Translations under genes and position numbers: made by a program | Origin: Lentisphaerae bacterium GWF2_49_21 | Lineage (GTDB): Bacteria > Verrucomicrobiota > Lentisphaeria > Victivallales > GWF2-50-93 | Reading direction: 5' to 3' | NCBI GenBank assembly: GCA_001804805.1 | Contig: MHBH01000052.1 | Span: 29,419-93,418, forward strand | Length of the DNA: 64,000 nucleotides | Notes under the pieces: model-generated | What the model was told of the DNA's origin: nothing | Databases searched by the model: none | The model's input: only the letters and a program-made list of their open reading frames with translations | Shown here: in pieces, positions 9,000-17,358 of the stretch | Layout of the letters: each line of letters begins with the position of its first letter | How positions within the stretch are numbered: position 1 is the first letter of the stretch

Positions 9000-11624
9000 A
9001 TGCATAAGCCCGCCTTGAAATTCAGTTCAGGCCTTCCTTCCCTTGACAATACCCTACAAGGCATTCTTGAAGGCGACAACGTTGTCTGGCAGGCCGATTC
9101 CATTGATGATTATATTTCTTTTGTCCTTCCTTTCTGCAGGATCTCAATCGCGGAAGGCAAAGACCTGGTCTACTTGAGATTCGCCCAGCATAAGCGTCTC
9201 CTGCCCAAGGAAATGAAAGCCACCTGCTATGAACTTGATCCTCGCCATGGATTTGAACAGTTCATATTGGAAATTTTCAGGATCATAGAAAAACATGGCG
9301 TTGGTGCATGCTATGTCTTTGATTGTCTTTCAGATCTTGCAGTCGACTGGTACAGCGACCGGATGCTGGGGAATTTCTTCATGCTGACATGTCCGTATCT
9401 GTTTGATCTGAAAACAGTTGCATATTTCCTATTACTAAGGAACCATCAGACGCCTGTAGCCATTGAAGCAATACATAAGACAGCACAAGTAGTCCTTGAT
9501 GTATTCAGGAACGACAATAAGCTTTATATCCTCCCCATAAAGGTATGGCACCGCTATTCCCCTACTTTGTATATGCTTCACGGAATGGAAGGAGAATCCT
9601 TCAAACCTGTCAATAAAAGCTTCATAGTCTCTCATATTTTGACAAAGGTCCCCCAGCCTTGGCTTGATGCAAATATAGACCGTCAGGATGTCTGGACAAA
9701 CACCCTGATCCAGGCAAGGAAAATACAGAAGAAAATCGAACATAGCCGGGAAATGCCGGCTGAAGTGGAATCCTTCAAGAAGCAGCTTATAAAAATGATA
9801 ATCACCAGGGATGAGTCATTGTCTGAACTCTGCAAGGAATATTTCAACATTTCAGATCTAATCTCAATTTCCAAGCGTATGATAGGTACGGGACTTATAG
9901 GAGGCAAATCCGTTGGAATGCTGCTCGCACAGTCAATTCTCATGAAAACCAGTAGAAAATGGGAGAAAAGGCTCGAACCCCATGATTCATTCTTCATTGG
10001 TTCGGATCTTTTCTACACGTATGTAATTGAAAACGATTGCTGGTGGCAGAGAAGACAGATCCAGTTAAATCCATCTGACCACATGTTTGAAAAAGCCGAG
10101 GAAATACAGTCCAAGCTGCTTAAGGGCAGATTTCCCTCGAATATCATCGACCAGTTCAGGGAAATTCTAAATTATTTTGGACAGTCCCCTATAATTGTCC
10201 GTTCAAGCAGTCTTCTCGAAGACGCCTATGGGAACGCTTTTTCAGGCAAATATGAGAGTATTTTTTGTGCAAACCACGGCACTCCCGAACAAAGACTCAA
10301 GGATTTCATCGATGCCGTAAGGAAAGTCTACGCGAGCACCATGAGCAAAGATGCTCTTTCCTACAGGCTCCACAGGGGGCTCCTCAATAAGGATGAACAG
10401 ATGGCCCTTCTTATCCAAAGAGTTTCGGGAGAATATTATGGTGACTATTATTTTCCCCAGATCGCAGGGGTAGGATATTCCTTCAACCCATTTGTCTGGA
10501 ACAGCAAAATAGACCCTTCTGAAGGAGTATTGAGACTTGTGTTCGGTCTTGGTACCAGGGCTGTCGAACAGCATGGAAACGACTATACGAGGATTGTTTC
10601 GATAAACGCCCCCCTTCTCCGTCCTGAAGCCACATTCGAAGAAGTAAGAAAACACACTCAGAAAATTGTGGATGTGCTTGATCTGAAAGACAATGTCCAT
10701 ACATCAATAAACTTCGAAGATCTTGCAAAATCCGCATCCATCCTTCCAATGAAAATCTTTGCGTCTAACGATACGGAGACAGAAGAGAGGGCAAAATCCA
10801 TGAACCTTAAGAATGTCTTCACATGGATTCTGACTTTTGACAAACTTCTTTCCAGTACAAAGTTCATTGATGATATGAGTAAGATAATGAAGACCCTTGA
10901 AAATGCATATCGGCATCCTGTCGACATTGAATTCACCGGTAACTTCGTGGATGACAACAATTACAGGATCAATGTCGTCCAATGCAGACCATTCCAGTTC
11001 ACCAGGGAGGTCCGGGAAATACAGAGCCCGAAAAATGTCAAGAAGGAGAATATTGTAATCAAGACATGCGGCCCGATAATCGGACAGAGCGTATCAAAGA
11101 AGATAGACAGGATCATATATATTCTACCTTCAAAATACGGCCTGATGTCAATGCAGGACCGTTATTCTGTAGCCCGTATAATAGGAGACATAACAAACCT
11201 GGAAAATTCAAAAGGGGAGAAGCTGAGCATTCTTCTCATAGGTCCCGGAAGGTGGGGGACAAAGATGCCGTCATTAGGAATACCGGTTTCATTCGCACAG
11301 ATAAAAAACGCCTCGGTCCTCTGTGAGATTGTAACAATGCATGAGGGACTCACCCCTGATATCTCCCTTGGAACCCATTTCTTCAACGATCTTGTTGAAA
11401 TGGAAATCCTATATATGGCGATATATCCGAAGAACAAGGACTATGTCCTTAATGAAAATCTCATCATGTCAACTCCAAATAAGCTTGCATCATTGCTTCC
11501 GGGCTCAAAGAGATGGACCGATTCCATCTACGTCTCCGATACAGCTGATATGAAAAAAGGATATTCGGTCTTCATGCACGTTAACGCCTTGATACAGAAG
11601 GGGATTGTTTTGTGTTCAAAATAG
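9000..11624 (+). CDS. KaiC-like N-terminal domain fused to PEP/pyruvate-binding domain
   Basis: This 874-residue protein has two recognisable parts. Residues about 1-240 resemble a RecA/KaiC-type fold (SSGLPSLDNTLQGILEGDNVVW), but the position of the Walker A loop reads GDNVVWQADS, with no GK[ST], so ATP hydrolysis there is unlikely. From about residue 297 it resembles the ATP-grasp nucleotide-binding part of PEP synthase and pyruvate phosphate dikinase (LIGGKSVGML, then IIVRSSSLLEDAYGNAFSGKYES near 400, and VDIEFTG later). The swivelling phospho-histidine domain and the PEP/pyruvate TIM barrel of true PEP synthase are absent. It is therefore not a complete PEP synthase and its role is unknown; phosphotransfer or signalling is a guess. 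It stands alone, divergent from gltB. Confidence 0.75.
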   Translation: MHKPALKFSSGLPSLDNTLQGILEGDNVVWQADSIDDYISFVLPFCRISIAEGKDLVYLRFAQHKRLLPKEMKATCYELDPRHGFEQFILEIFRIIEKHGVGACYVFDCLSDLAVDWYSDRMLGNFFMLTCPYLFDLKTVAYFLLLRNHQTPVAIEAIHKTAQVVLDVFRNDNKLYILPIKVWHRYSPTLYMLHGMEGESFKPVNKSFIVSHILTKVPQPWLDANIDRQDVWTNTLIQARKIQKKIEHSREMPAEVESFKKQLIKMIITRDESLSELCKEYFNISDLISISKRMIGTGLIGGKSVGMLLAQSILMKTSRKWEKRLEPHDSFFIGSDLFYTYVIENDCWWQRRQIQLNPSDHMFEKAEEIQSKLLKGRFPSNIIDQFREILNYFGQSPIIVRSSSLLEDAYGNAFSGKYESIFCANHGTPEQRLKDFIDAVRKVYASTMSKDALSYRLHRGLLNKDEQMALLIQRVSGEYYGDYYFPQIAGVGYSFNPFVWNSKIDPSEGVLRLVFGLGTRAVEQHGNDYTRIVSINAPLLRPEATFEEVRKHTQKIVDVLDLKDNVHTSINFEDLAKSASILPMKIFASNDTETEERAKSMNLKNVFTWILTFDKLLSSTKFIDDMSKIMKTLENAYRHPVDIEFTGNFVDDNNYRINVVQCRPFQFTREVREIQSPKNVKKENIVIKTCGPIIGQSVSKKIDRIIYILPSKYGLMSMQDRYSVARIIGDITNLENSKGEKLSILLIGPGRWGTKMPSLGIPVSFAQIKNASVLCEIVTMHEGLTPDISLGTHFFNDLVEMEILYMAIYPKNKDYVLNENLIMSTPNKLASLLPGSKRWTDSIYVSDTADMKKGYSVFMHVNALIQKGIVLCSK

Positions 11625-11635
11625 GGGAGCCCCCC

Positions 11636-12502
11636 TTATTTCATCATTGAAAGAAGGAAGATATAATATATTGGGGCGTTAAGTATCAAGCTGTCAACCA
11701 GATCAAGCATTCCCCCAATACCGGGAATAACTACTCCGGAATCTTTGACCCCTGCAATTCTTTTCAAGGATGATTCAGCAAGATCACCAATAAATCCACA
11801 TATGAAAAGGACTGTTCCAATAATTACGGCAGTAGATATCCCCGCCTTATATGGAGCTGGGAGTATTTTGGCAAGATATATTGCTACGGCAATACTAAAA
11901 ACAAGCCCCCCAATAGTACCTTCCCAGGATTTCTTCGGGCTTATGGAAGGTACTATCTTATGGTTTCCTTTTGGCATAAGCTTAGAACTGGTGACACCCA
12001 CCAGATAAGCTCCAATATCCCCTGACTTGGTAACTGCAAGAAGATAAAGTAAAAGTTTCCTGCCTGCGGGATCTTTGGCACCATCGTCTATGAGATAGAT
12101 GATGACCATGAAACTCAACGGCAAAGTGATAAGGAAAAAAGCTGATGTGGAGTTAAGCGCCTTGTCCAGGGTATCTTCCCTGTTCCTTGAAAAGAGAAGG
12201 GATATCCAGCAAAGAATGGCAAAAACAATCATTATTTTAATTTCAAAAACCAAGAGGCTTGGCACACGAGAATTCATGATAACAAGCAAAAGAACCGTCA
12301 AAGCGCTGAAAAGGGACGTGAAAAATATATATGATCTTCTTCCAGACTTGGATATGACATCCAAAAATTCCAATACGGCGAAGAACGCAAAAATCATGGC
12401 GGTGACGGTAAAGATGATCTTGCCGGTTAATCCTTGCACATAGATACCGGAGAGAATAAGGAGAGTCAGGACAATTGCACTTGGCAGCCTGAGAATAAAC
12501 AT
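11636..12502 (-). CDS. cdsA: Phosphatidate cytidylyltransferase
   Basis: This 288-residue integral membrane enzyme converts phosphatidic acid and CTP to CDP-diacylglycerol, the precursor of all phospholipids. It has about eight hydrophobic segments, the SPKKSWEGTIGG motif near residue 190 and the C-terminal signature SLKRIAGVKDSG...PGIGGMLDLVDSL. In the canonical signature the middle is PGHGG and the end is LDR.DS; here the His is Ile and the Arg is Leu, while the metal-binding Asp residues are kept. The start overlaps the uppS stop as TAATG and has a GGAGG ribosome-binding site just upstream. It is the last gene of the SIS-uppS-cdsA operon. The 3' end is convergent with the PEP-binding-domain gene, 11 bp away. 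Confidence 0.94.
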   Translation of the reverse strand: MFILRLPSAIVLTLLILSGIYVQGLTGKIIFTVTAMIFAFFAVLEFLDVISKSGRRSYIFFTSLFSALTVLLLVIMNSRVPSLLVFEIKIMIVFAILCWISLLFSRNREDTLDKALNSTSAFFLITLPLSFMVIIYLIDDGAKDPAGRKLLLYLLAVTKSGDIGAYLVGVTSSKLMPKGNHKIVPSISPKKSWEGTIGGLVFSIAVAIYLAKILPAPYKAGISTAVIIGTVLFICGFIGDLAESSLKRIAGVKDSGVVIPGIGGMLDLVDSLILNAPIYYIFLLSMMK

Positions 12503-13221
12503 TATCTTCCTCCATATCGTCTTTTACGGGAACAGAATTCCTCTACCATTTTCCTGAACTCATCTTTGGAAAAATCCGGCCATAGGGTGTCTGTTATCAA
12601 AATTTCCGAATATGATATCTGCCAAAGCAGGAAATTGCTTATCCTGAACTCACCACTTGTCCTTATTAATAAATCTGGATCAGGAACGTCAGGAGCATAC
12701 AGATACCCTCTGAAGAGCTCCTCGTCAATTTCCCCGGTCTTTATCTTCCCGTCAAGCACATCAACAGCAATCTTTCTGGCTGCATCCGCTATTTCAGCCC
12801 TTCCTCCATAGCTTAATGCAAGAATAAGATTTCCTTGGCTGTTCCCTGAGGTCTTTTCAATTGCATCCATGAGAATTTTCCTGGTCTTGGAAGGAACCAT
12901 TTCGAGCCTGCCAATCGCCCTGAACCTTATTCCTTCCCTGTGTATCTTATCAAGGTTTTCCCTTATGAACGTCTCGAGAAGCAACATGAGTCCATCGACT
13001 TCATATTTTGACCTTTTCCAGTTTTCAGTGCTGAAAGCGTAGAGAGTCAGATATTCTATGCCTAGATCTTTTGAGGCCTTGATGATTTCCTGGGCTGTTT
13101 CGGCTCCCTTCCTATGTCCTTCCAGGACCGTTAAACCTTCCTTTTCAGCCCATCTCTTGTTCCCATCCATTATTATTGCCACATGCCTGGGCTTTTTTCG
13201 GGGATTATTTTCACGACCCAT
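12502..13221 (-). CDS. uppS: Isoprenyl transferase (undecaprenyl diphosphate synthase)
   Basis: The 239-residue protein makes long-chain cis-prenyl diphosphate, the lipid carrier for peptidoglycan and glycans. It begins with the family motif HVAIIMDGNKRWA (catalytic Asp of MDGN) and has LTLYAFSTENWKR, LILALSYGGRAE and PDPDLLIRTSGE...NFLLWQ..Y.E, all diagnostic. I start at the ATG at 13221 because GGAGGGGG lies just upstream and because the longer ORF (to 13296) would add 25 residues that overlap the SIS gene. It overlaps the SIS gene stop by 11 bp and runs into cdsA by TAATG, the usual uppS-cdsA pairing. Confidence 0.96.
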   Translation of the reverse strand: MGRENNPRKKPRHVAIIMDGNKRWAEKEGLTVLEGHRKGAETAQEIIKASKDLGIEYLTLYAFSTENWKRSKYEVDGLMLLLETFIRENLDKIHREGIRFRAIGRLEMVPSKTRKILMDAIEKTSGNSQGNLILALSYGGRAEIADAARKIAVDVLDGKIKTGEIDEELFRGYLYAPDVPDPDLLIRTSGEFRISNFLLWQISYSEILITDTLWPDFSKDEFRKMVEEFCSRKRRYGGR

Positions 13222-13849
13222 AAAATTCCCCCTCCAGCATGGCGCATAGGGCGTGGTATATTGGAAGATGATACTCCTGTATCTTATAGGTTTCATTGGC
13301 TGGAGCTTTTATACAAAGGTCTGCTTTTTTTGCACATTCCCCTCCCAAGGCGCCCGTAAGGAGAATACTTGTAATTCCTTTTATCCTGGCAACTTTGATT
13401 GCGTTGAGGACATTGTCAGCATTTCCTGAAGTTGAAATTGCAATTAGGACGTCTCCTTTTCTGCCGAGTACGTGGAGTTGCTGGGCAAATACCATGCTTG
13501 GAGATGAATCATTGGCAAATGCGGTTGCAAATGAAGGATGACCATTGAGAGAGATGGCCCTTATTCCATCCTCAAGTCCGTCACATATCATTCTTCCTTC
13601 TTTTTCTCCGAATACCTTGATTGCTGTCTTTCTGACTTTTCCAGAGGCTTTTCTCCTGATAAGAAAACTTTTTAACAGCTCACCTGCGATGTGCTCTGAG
13701 TCGGATGCACTTCCTCCATTACCACATATAAAAATAATGCCGTCTTTTGAAACTGTCCTTTTAAGGATTGAAAAAGCATCAGTTATGCTATAACCTATTT
13801 TTTTCAGTTCCGGATATCTTTTATAGAGATCGGATATATCGTATGCCAT
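13211..13849 (-). CDS. SIS-domain phosphosugar isomerase, GmhA/DiaA-like
   Basis: This 212-residue protein is a single SIS domain. The nucleotide-sugar-phosphate loop ICGNGGSASDSEHIAGEL and the second loop AISTSGNADNVLNAI are clear, and the C-terminal helix reads YHLPIYHALCAMLE, with the histidine arrangement seen in GmhA (sedoheptulose-7-phosphate isomerase, LPS heptose synthesis). DiaA, a DnaA-binding relative, has the same fold and cannot be excluded; being next to dnaN-recF makes that alternative worth noting. A stretch of about 35 residues between the first loop and the next strand (KASGKVRKTAIKVFGEKEG) is longer than in E. coli GmhA. First gene of the SIS-uppS-cdsA operon. Confidence 0.82.
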   Translation of the reverse strand: MAYDISDLYKRYPELKKIGYSITDAFSILKRTVSKDGIIFICGNGGSASDSEHIAGELLKSFLIRRKASGKVRKTAIKVFGEKEGRMICDGLEDGIRAISLNGHPSFATAFANDSSPSMVFAQQLHVLGRKGDVLIAISTSGNADNVLNAIKVARIKGITSILLTGALGGECAKKADLCIKAPANETYKIQEYHLPIYHALCAMLEGEFYGS

Positions 13850-14084
13850 TTTGTGCTCCGAAATTTAATTTGTTTATTAATAACGTGTGGACAATTGTTA
13901 AAATTCCTGTTTAATTTACATTAATTCAATTAATAAACACAAGTTGTTAATATATAATTTTTAAGAATTTTCACCCTATTTCCGATTTTATTAACAAAAT
14001 TAACAGGATATAATAAGAATCTTATATAAGTTCTACAATATATTAAATATAAGAAATTACTTTTAATGGAAAGGAAGTTTATTA
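13850..14084. promoter_or_regulatory. Very AT-rich spacer between divergent SIS and dnaN operons; possible origin region
   Basis: This 235-bp spacer is visibly far richer in A and T than the flanking genes, with many TTAAT/ATTAA runs. It contains TGTGGACAA at 13886-13894, one mismatch from the reverse complement of the DnaA box TTATCCACA. It must hold the promoters of dnaN (to the right) and the SIS operon (to the left). An origin of replication is possible because dnaN-recF often sits beside oriC, but I see only one good box and no dnaA gene, so the call is weak. A GGAAAGGAAG ribosome-binding site for dnaN is at its right end. Confidence 0.35.
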
Positions 14085-15179
14085 ATGAAAATTAGCATCT
14101 CAAGAGAAAAATTTCTTGACGCCCTGCAAAAAGTTGTAAGCATAATCGGCTCAAGATCGACTCTTCCTGTCCTTGCAAACGTTCTCATAGAGGCAGGAAA
14201 GGATAAGATTATTCTGACGACTACTGATTTGGAGATAAGAATTACTACCGAAATTGAATGTAAGGTGGAGGAAACTGGAAAGACTACTCTGCCAGCGAAG
14301 AAACTCCTGTCTGTCATAAAGGAGCTTCCCGGAGGAGATCTTGACCTCAAAGGTGATGAGAACCACCATATTTCAATTCAATGTGGAAAATCACTCTTCA
14401 AACTTCTTGGACTTGCACCTGATGATTTTCCACAACCTGTCTCTATAATCCCTGTTAGGACTATCAGATTGACTCAGTTGGAACTTGCAAGAATTTTCGG
14501 TCAGATATCATATGCCGTCAGCATAGATGACTCTAGAAAAGTGTTGAATGGGATACTGTTAAGCATAAAGGAAAATACATTTACAGTTGTTGCAACCGAT
14601 GGAAAGAGGCTTGCACTGGTTGAAAAAGTAATGGAAAAATATGAGGGTGAAGAAGGAGATTCCATAGTTCCTTCAAGAAGTGCCAATGAAATAGCAAGGA
14701 TAATCCAGAAGGAGGGGGAAGTTATAATTGAAATTGGTGAGAACCAGGCTTCCTTCAAGGCTGGAAATACGGTCATGACTACAAAACTTGTAGAGGGGAA
14801 TTATCCCAACTACAGGCAGGTAATACCTACTTCTTTCAGTAAAAAAGTACAAATACCGTCTGCCGAGTTCTCCTCGGCCCTGCGACGTGTGTCACTCGTC
14901 GTTTCCGAAAGCAGTTCCTTTGTAAAAATGACTTTCAACAAGACTTCTCTTCTTCTTCATGCATCAAGTTCTGAATTTGGGGAAAGCAAGGAATCAATAG
15001 ACATTGAATATGGAGGTCCGGAACTCAATATATCCTTCAATCCCATATTCCTGTCGGACCCTTTCAGGAACATTGATGCTGACAAGGTGACCCTCCAGAT
15101 GAACGATGGATATAGTCCGGTTGCGATTTCAGGAGGAGAAGGATTCCTCTATGTGATCATGCCGGTCCGCAGCAAATAA
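14085..15179 (+). CDS. dnaN: DNA polymerase III beta subunit (sliding clamp)
   Basis: The 364-residue protein has the three-fold clamp architecture. Recognisable stretches are the N-terminal MKISISREKFLDALQKVVSII, the first-domain end LLSVIKELPGGDLDL, the second-domain DGKRLALVE and the VEGNYPNYRQVIP segment. The C-terminal end YVIMPVR matches the conserved VMPMR end of clamp proteins. It encircles DNA and tethers polymerase III. Start ATG at 14085 has an AAGGAAG ribosome-binding site. recF follows after 23 bp. Confidence 0.97.
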   Translation: MKISISREKFLDALQKVVSIIGSRSTLPVLANVLIEAGKDKIILTTTDLEIRITTEIECKVEETGKTTLPAKKLLSVIKELPGGDLDLKGDENHHISIQCGKSLFKLLGLAPDDFPQPVSIIPVRTIRLTQLELARIFGQISYAVSIDDSRKVLNGILLSIKENTFTVVATDGKRLALVEKVMEKYEGEEGDSIVPSRSANEIARIIQKEGEVIIEIGENQASFKAGNTVMTTKLVEGNYPNYRQVIPTSFSKKVQIPSAEFSSALRRVSLVVSESSSFVKMTFNKTSLLLHASSSEFGESKESIDIEYGGPELNISFNPIFLSDPFRNIDADKVTLQMNDGYSPVAISGGEGFLYVIMPVRSK

Positions 15180-15202
15180 GGGTACGTCATGGGGAAAATC
15201 TC

Positions 15203-16303
15203 ATGATAAGGGGGATTTACCTAAGAAATTTCCGTAATTACGGAGAACTCCATCTCAAGACTCTGGGGAAGATAAATATCTTCATAGGCAGAAATGGACA
15301 TGGAAAGACAAACCTTCTCGAGGGGCTTTTTTTCCTGAGCCTCCTAAGATCCTTCAGAACCAGCCAGATAGACGATCTCAGGAAGATAGGAACCGGAGGA
15401 TTCTATCTTGGTTCGGAGATAATATCAGAATCAGGAATATCAAAATATATTGAAGCGGAGTATTACGACAGGAGAAATCTTAAGATAGACAAGAATCCTG
15501 TCAGCCGCGCAAGCGAGTTCATCCATAACTTCAGAACCGTTGTTTTCTCGCCCCATGACATATTGATTGTGTCCGGAAGTTCCTCTATCAGAAGGAAATT
15601 CCTTGACATGCATATTTCTTCAGTCATTCCTGAATACATGCCTTTGCTTCAGGAATACTTGGTCGCCCTGCAGAAGCGAAACGCATATCTGAGGATGGGA
15701 CAAGGAAGGGACACATCAAAGGAAGTAAGGGCATTTGAACCAATTTTGGCGGATAAAGGTTCTTCCATAGTAAAGTTCAGATCTGAATCCCTTTTCAAAA
15801 TTTCAGGGCATATTTCCATGCTCATACATGAAATTACAGGAACAAGGAGGAATTTTTCACTTAAATATTCCATACAGAAGGGGACGGGGAACAGGGAAGA
15901 ATATCTTTCAAGGTTTGATCAGGAGAGGAGCAGGGATTTTTCAAGGCAATACTCGACATTTGGCCCACACCTTGATGATTTTGAATTCATTTATGATGAT
16001 AAATCCCTTAAAAGCCATGGCTCGACAGGACAGTGCAGGCTTGCTTCACTTTGTCTCAAACTCGCTTCAATGAGGATTATGGGTGAATTTGGAATGAATG
16101 GTTCTGAAATAGTGGCCCTTGTCGATGATGTCACAGGTGAACTTGACATTGGTACGAAGAAAGCATTCTACAGTGTTTTAAAGAATGCAAATCAGGTGTT
16201 CTTCACTTTTACAGAAAAACCTTTCATGGATGATTTTCTAAAGGGTTCTAAAATCTTTGAAGTGGCAGATGGGCAAGTAGTTGAAATCAAAGGGGACGTC
16301 TAA
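15203..16303 (+). CDS. recF: DNA replication and repair protein RecF
   Basis: The 366-residue ABC/SMC-like ATPase begins with YLRNFRNYGELHL and the Walker A loop IGRNGHGKTNLLEGL near residue 30. The QQ/PHD segment VFSPHDILIV follows near 113, and an ABC-type signature STGQCRLASLCLKLA near 275 is followed by the Walker B VALVDDVTGELD. It loads RecA at gaps together with RecO and RecR. The order dnaN-recF is classic. The signature usually reads S.GQ.R; it is intact here. Confidence 0.96.
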   Translation: MIRGIYLRNFRNYGELHLKTLGKINIFIGRNGHGKTNLLEGLFFLSLLRSFRTSQIDDLRKIGTGGFYLGSEIISESGISKYIEAEYYDRRNLKIDKNPVSRASEFIHNFRTVVFSPHDILIVSGSSSIRRKFLDMHISSVIPEYMPLLQEYLVALQKRNAYLRMGQGRDTSKEVRAFEPILADKGSSIVKFRSESLFKISGHISMLIHEITGTRRNFSLKYSIQKGTGNREEYLSRFDQERSRDFSRQYSTFGPHLDDFEFIYDDKSLKSHGSTGQCRLASLCLKLASMRIMGEFGMNGSEIVALVDDVTGELDIGTKKAFYSVLKNANQVFFTFTEKPFMDDFLKGSKIFEVADGQVVEIKGDV

Positions 16304-16476
16304 TTATTTGGGATTCCAGCGGTTTAATCCGTTGAATATGAATTCCCGGTAATAGTTAGATTTTTAGGAAGGATTGGAAAGATATAATAAAAAGCCTTTC
16401 ATTCAATGAATTTTTCGGGAAATGAATTATCTTATGCTGATTTTACAGCTGAAATTGGACAGGATGAGGTGTTTTG

Positions 16477-17358
16477 ATGGACAAACGGGTCATAATGATA
16501 ATGGTTGATGGATTCGGAATACCCGAAAAGGGATGGAGAAATTCCATATATTCTGAATTCTGTGGCTCCAGGTTTGTAGGGCTTCTTTCGGATTTTTCCA
16601 TTCCTGTCAGAACAGATATGGGGATCGAAGGCATACCACAGAGCGCCACCGGGCAGACAGCTTTATTCACAGGATTCAACGCTGCAAAGATCATGGGAAT
16701 GCACATGCAAGGATTTCCTGGCCCTAAGCTCAGGGAGATCATATGCAGGAGGAACCTGTTTTCAAACCTTATGGAAAAAGGGAAGAAGGTGGCGTTTGCG
16801 AACGCATATGTCCAATATACCCTTGAAGAACTTGCCAGCATGCGTCTTAAATCGGTTACAACTACCATGGTGGAGTCTTCCATAGGGTGGGTGAGAAATA
16901 TTGAGGATCTCCTTTCTGGAAAGGCCGTATACCACGATCTGACAAGAAAGACCATCAAGAGTAACATCTCTATCCAGGAGATATCTCCGAAACAGGCTGC
17001 AAGGGATCTTTTGAGCATATCGAATGAACATGATTTTACTCTTTTTGAATATTTCCTAACGGACAGGGCTGGACACAAGCCCAATTCCGGAGTTTTGAAA
17101 GAAGTTCTTGGAGATTTGAGCGTATTCGTATGTGAACTTGTTGATTCTGCTACCGAAAACACTCTAATTATTCTAACTGGAGATCATGGAAACTGTGAGG
17201 ATATTTCAACGAAAAGACACACAAAAAATCCGGTCCCTCTCTTTGTCTACGGCCATCCCCTTCCCCGTGACAATGAAATAGCATCAATAGAGGAAATTTA
17301 TTATTTCATACTTGAGGATATTTTTAAAATACCAAAATCCAGCTCAGGAGTTGTTTGA
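16477..17358 (+). CDS. Alkaline-phosphatase-superfamily metalloenzyme (iPGM-like)
   Basis: This 293-residue protein belongs to the metalloenzyme group that includes cofactor-independent phosphoglycerate mutase and phosphopentomutase. The first metal-binding strand is MIMVDGFGIPEKG and the nucleophile region is IPQSATGQTALFTGFNAAK. The C-terminal metal site reads FLTDRAGH and LTGDHGNCEDISTKRHTKNPVP. It lacks the separate phosphotransferase domain of iPGM, so it is a hydrolase- or mutase-like enzyme of unknown substrate. I start at the ATG at 16477, where GAGGTG gives a ribosome-binding site, rather than at the TTG one codon upstream. The stop overlaps the DUF1015 start as TGATG. Confidence 0.82.
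   Translation: MDKRVIMIMVDGFGIPEKGWRNSIYSEFCGSRFVGLLSDFSIPVRTDMGIEGIPQSATGQTALFTGFNAAKIMGMHMQGFPGPKLREIICRRNLFSNLMEKGKKVAFANAYVQYTLEELASMRLKSVTTTMVESSIGWVRNIEDLLSGKAVYHDLTRKTIKSNISIQEISPKQAARDLLSISNEHDFTLFEYFLTDRAGHKPNSGVLKEVLGDLSVFVCELVDSATENTLIILTGDHGNCEDISTKRHTKNPVPLFVYGHPLPRDNEIASIEEIYYFILEDIFKIPKSSSGVV

Noticed and set aside
11613..11634. GGGGAGCCCC hairpin as terminator between the PEP-binding-domain gene and cdsA
   Set aside because: The stem is short with a loop of 2-4 bases and only weak flanking T runs; not convincing.
13850..14084. Confident oriC call
   Set aside because: Only one near-consensus DnaA box was found and no dnaA gene, so kept as a possibility only.
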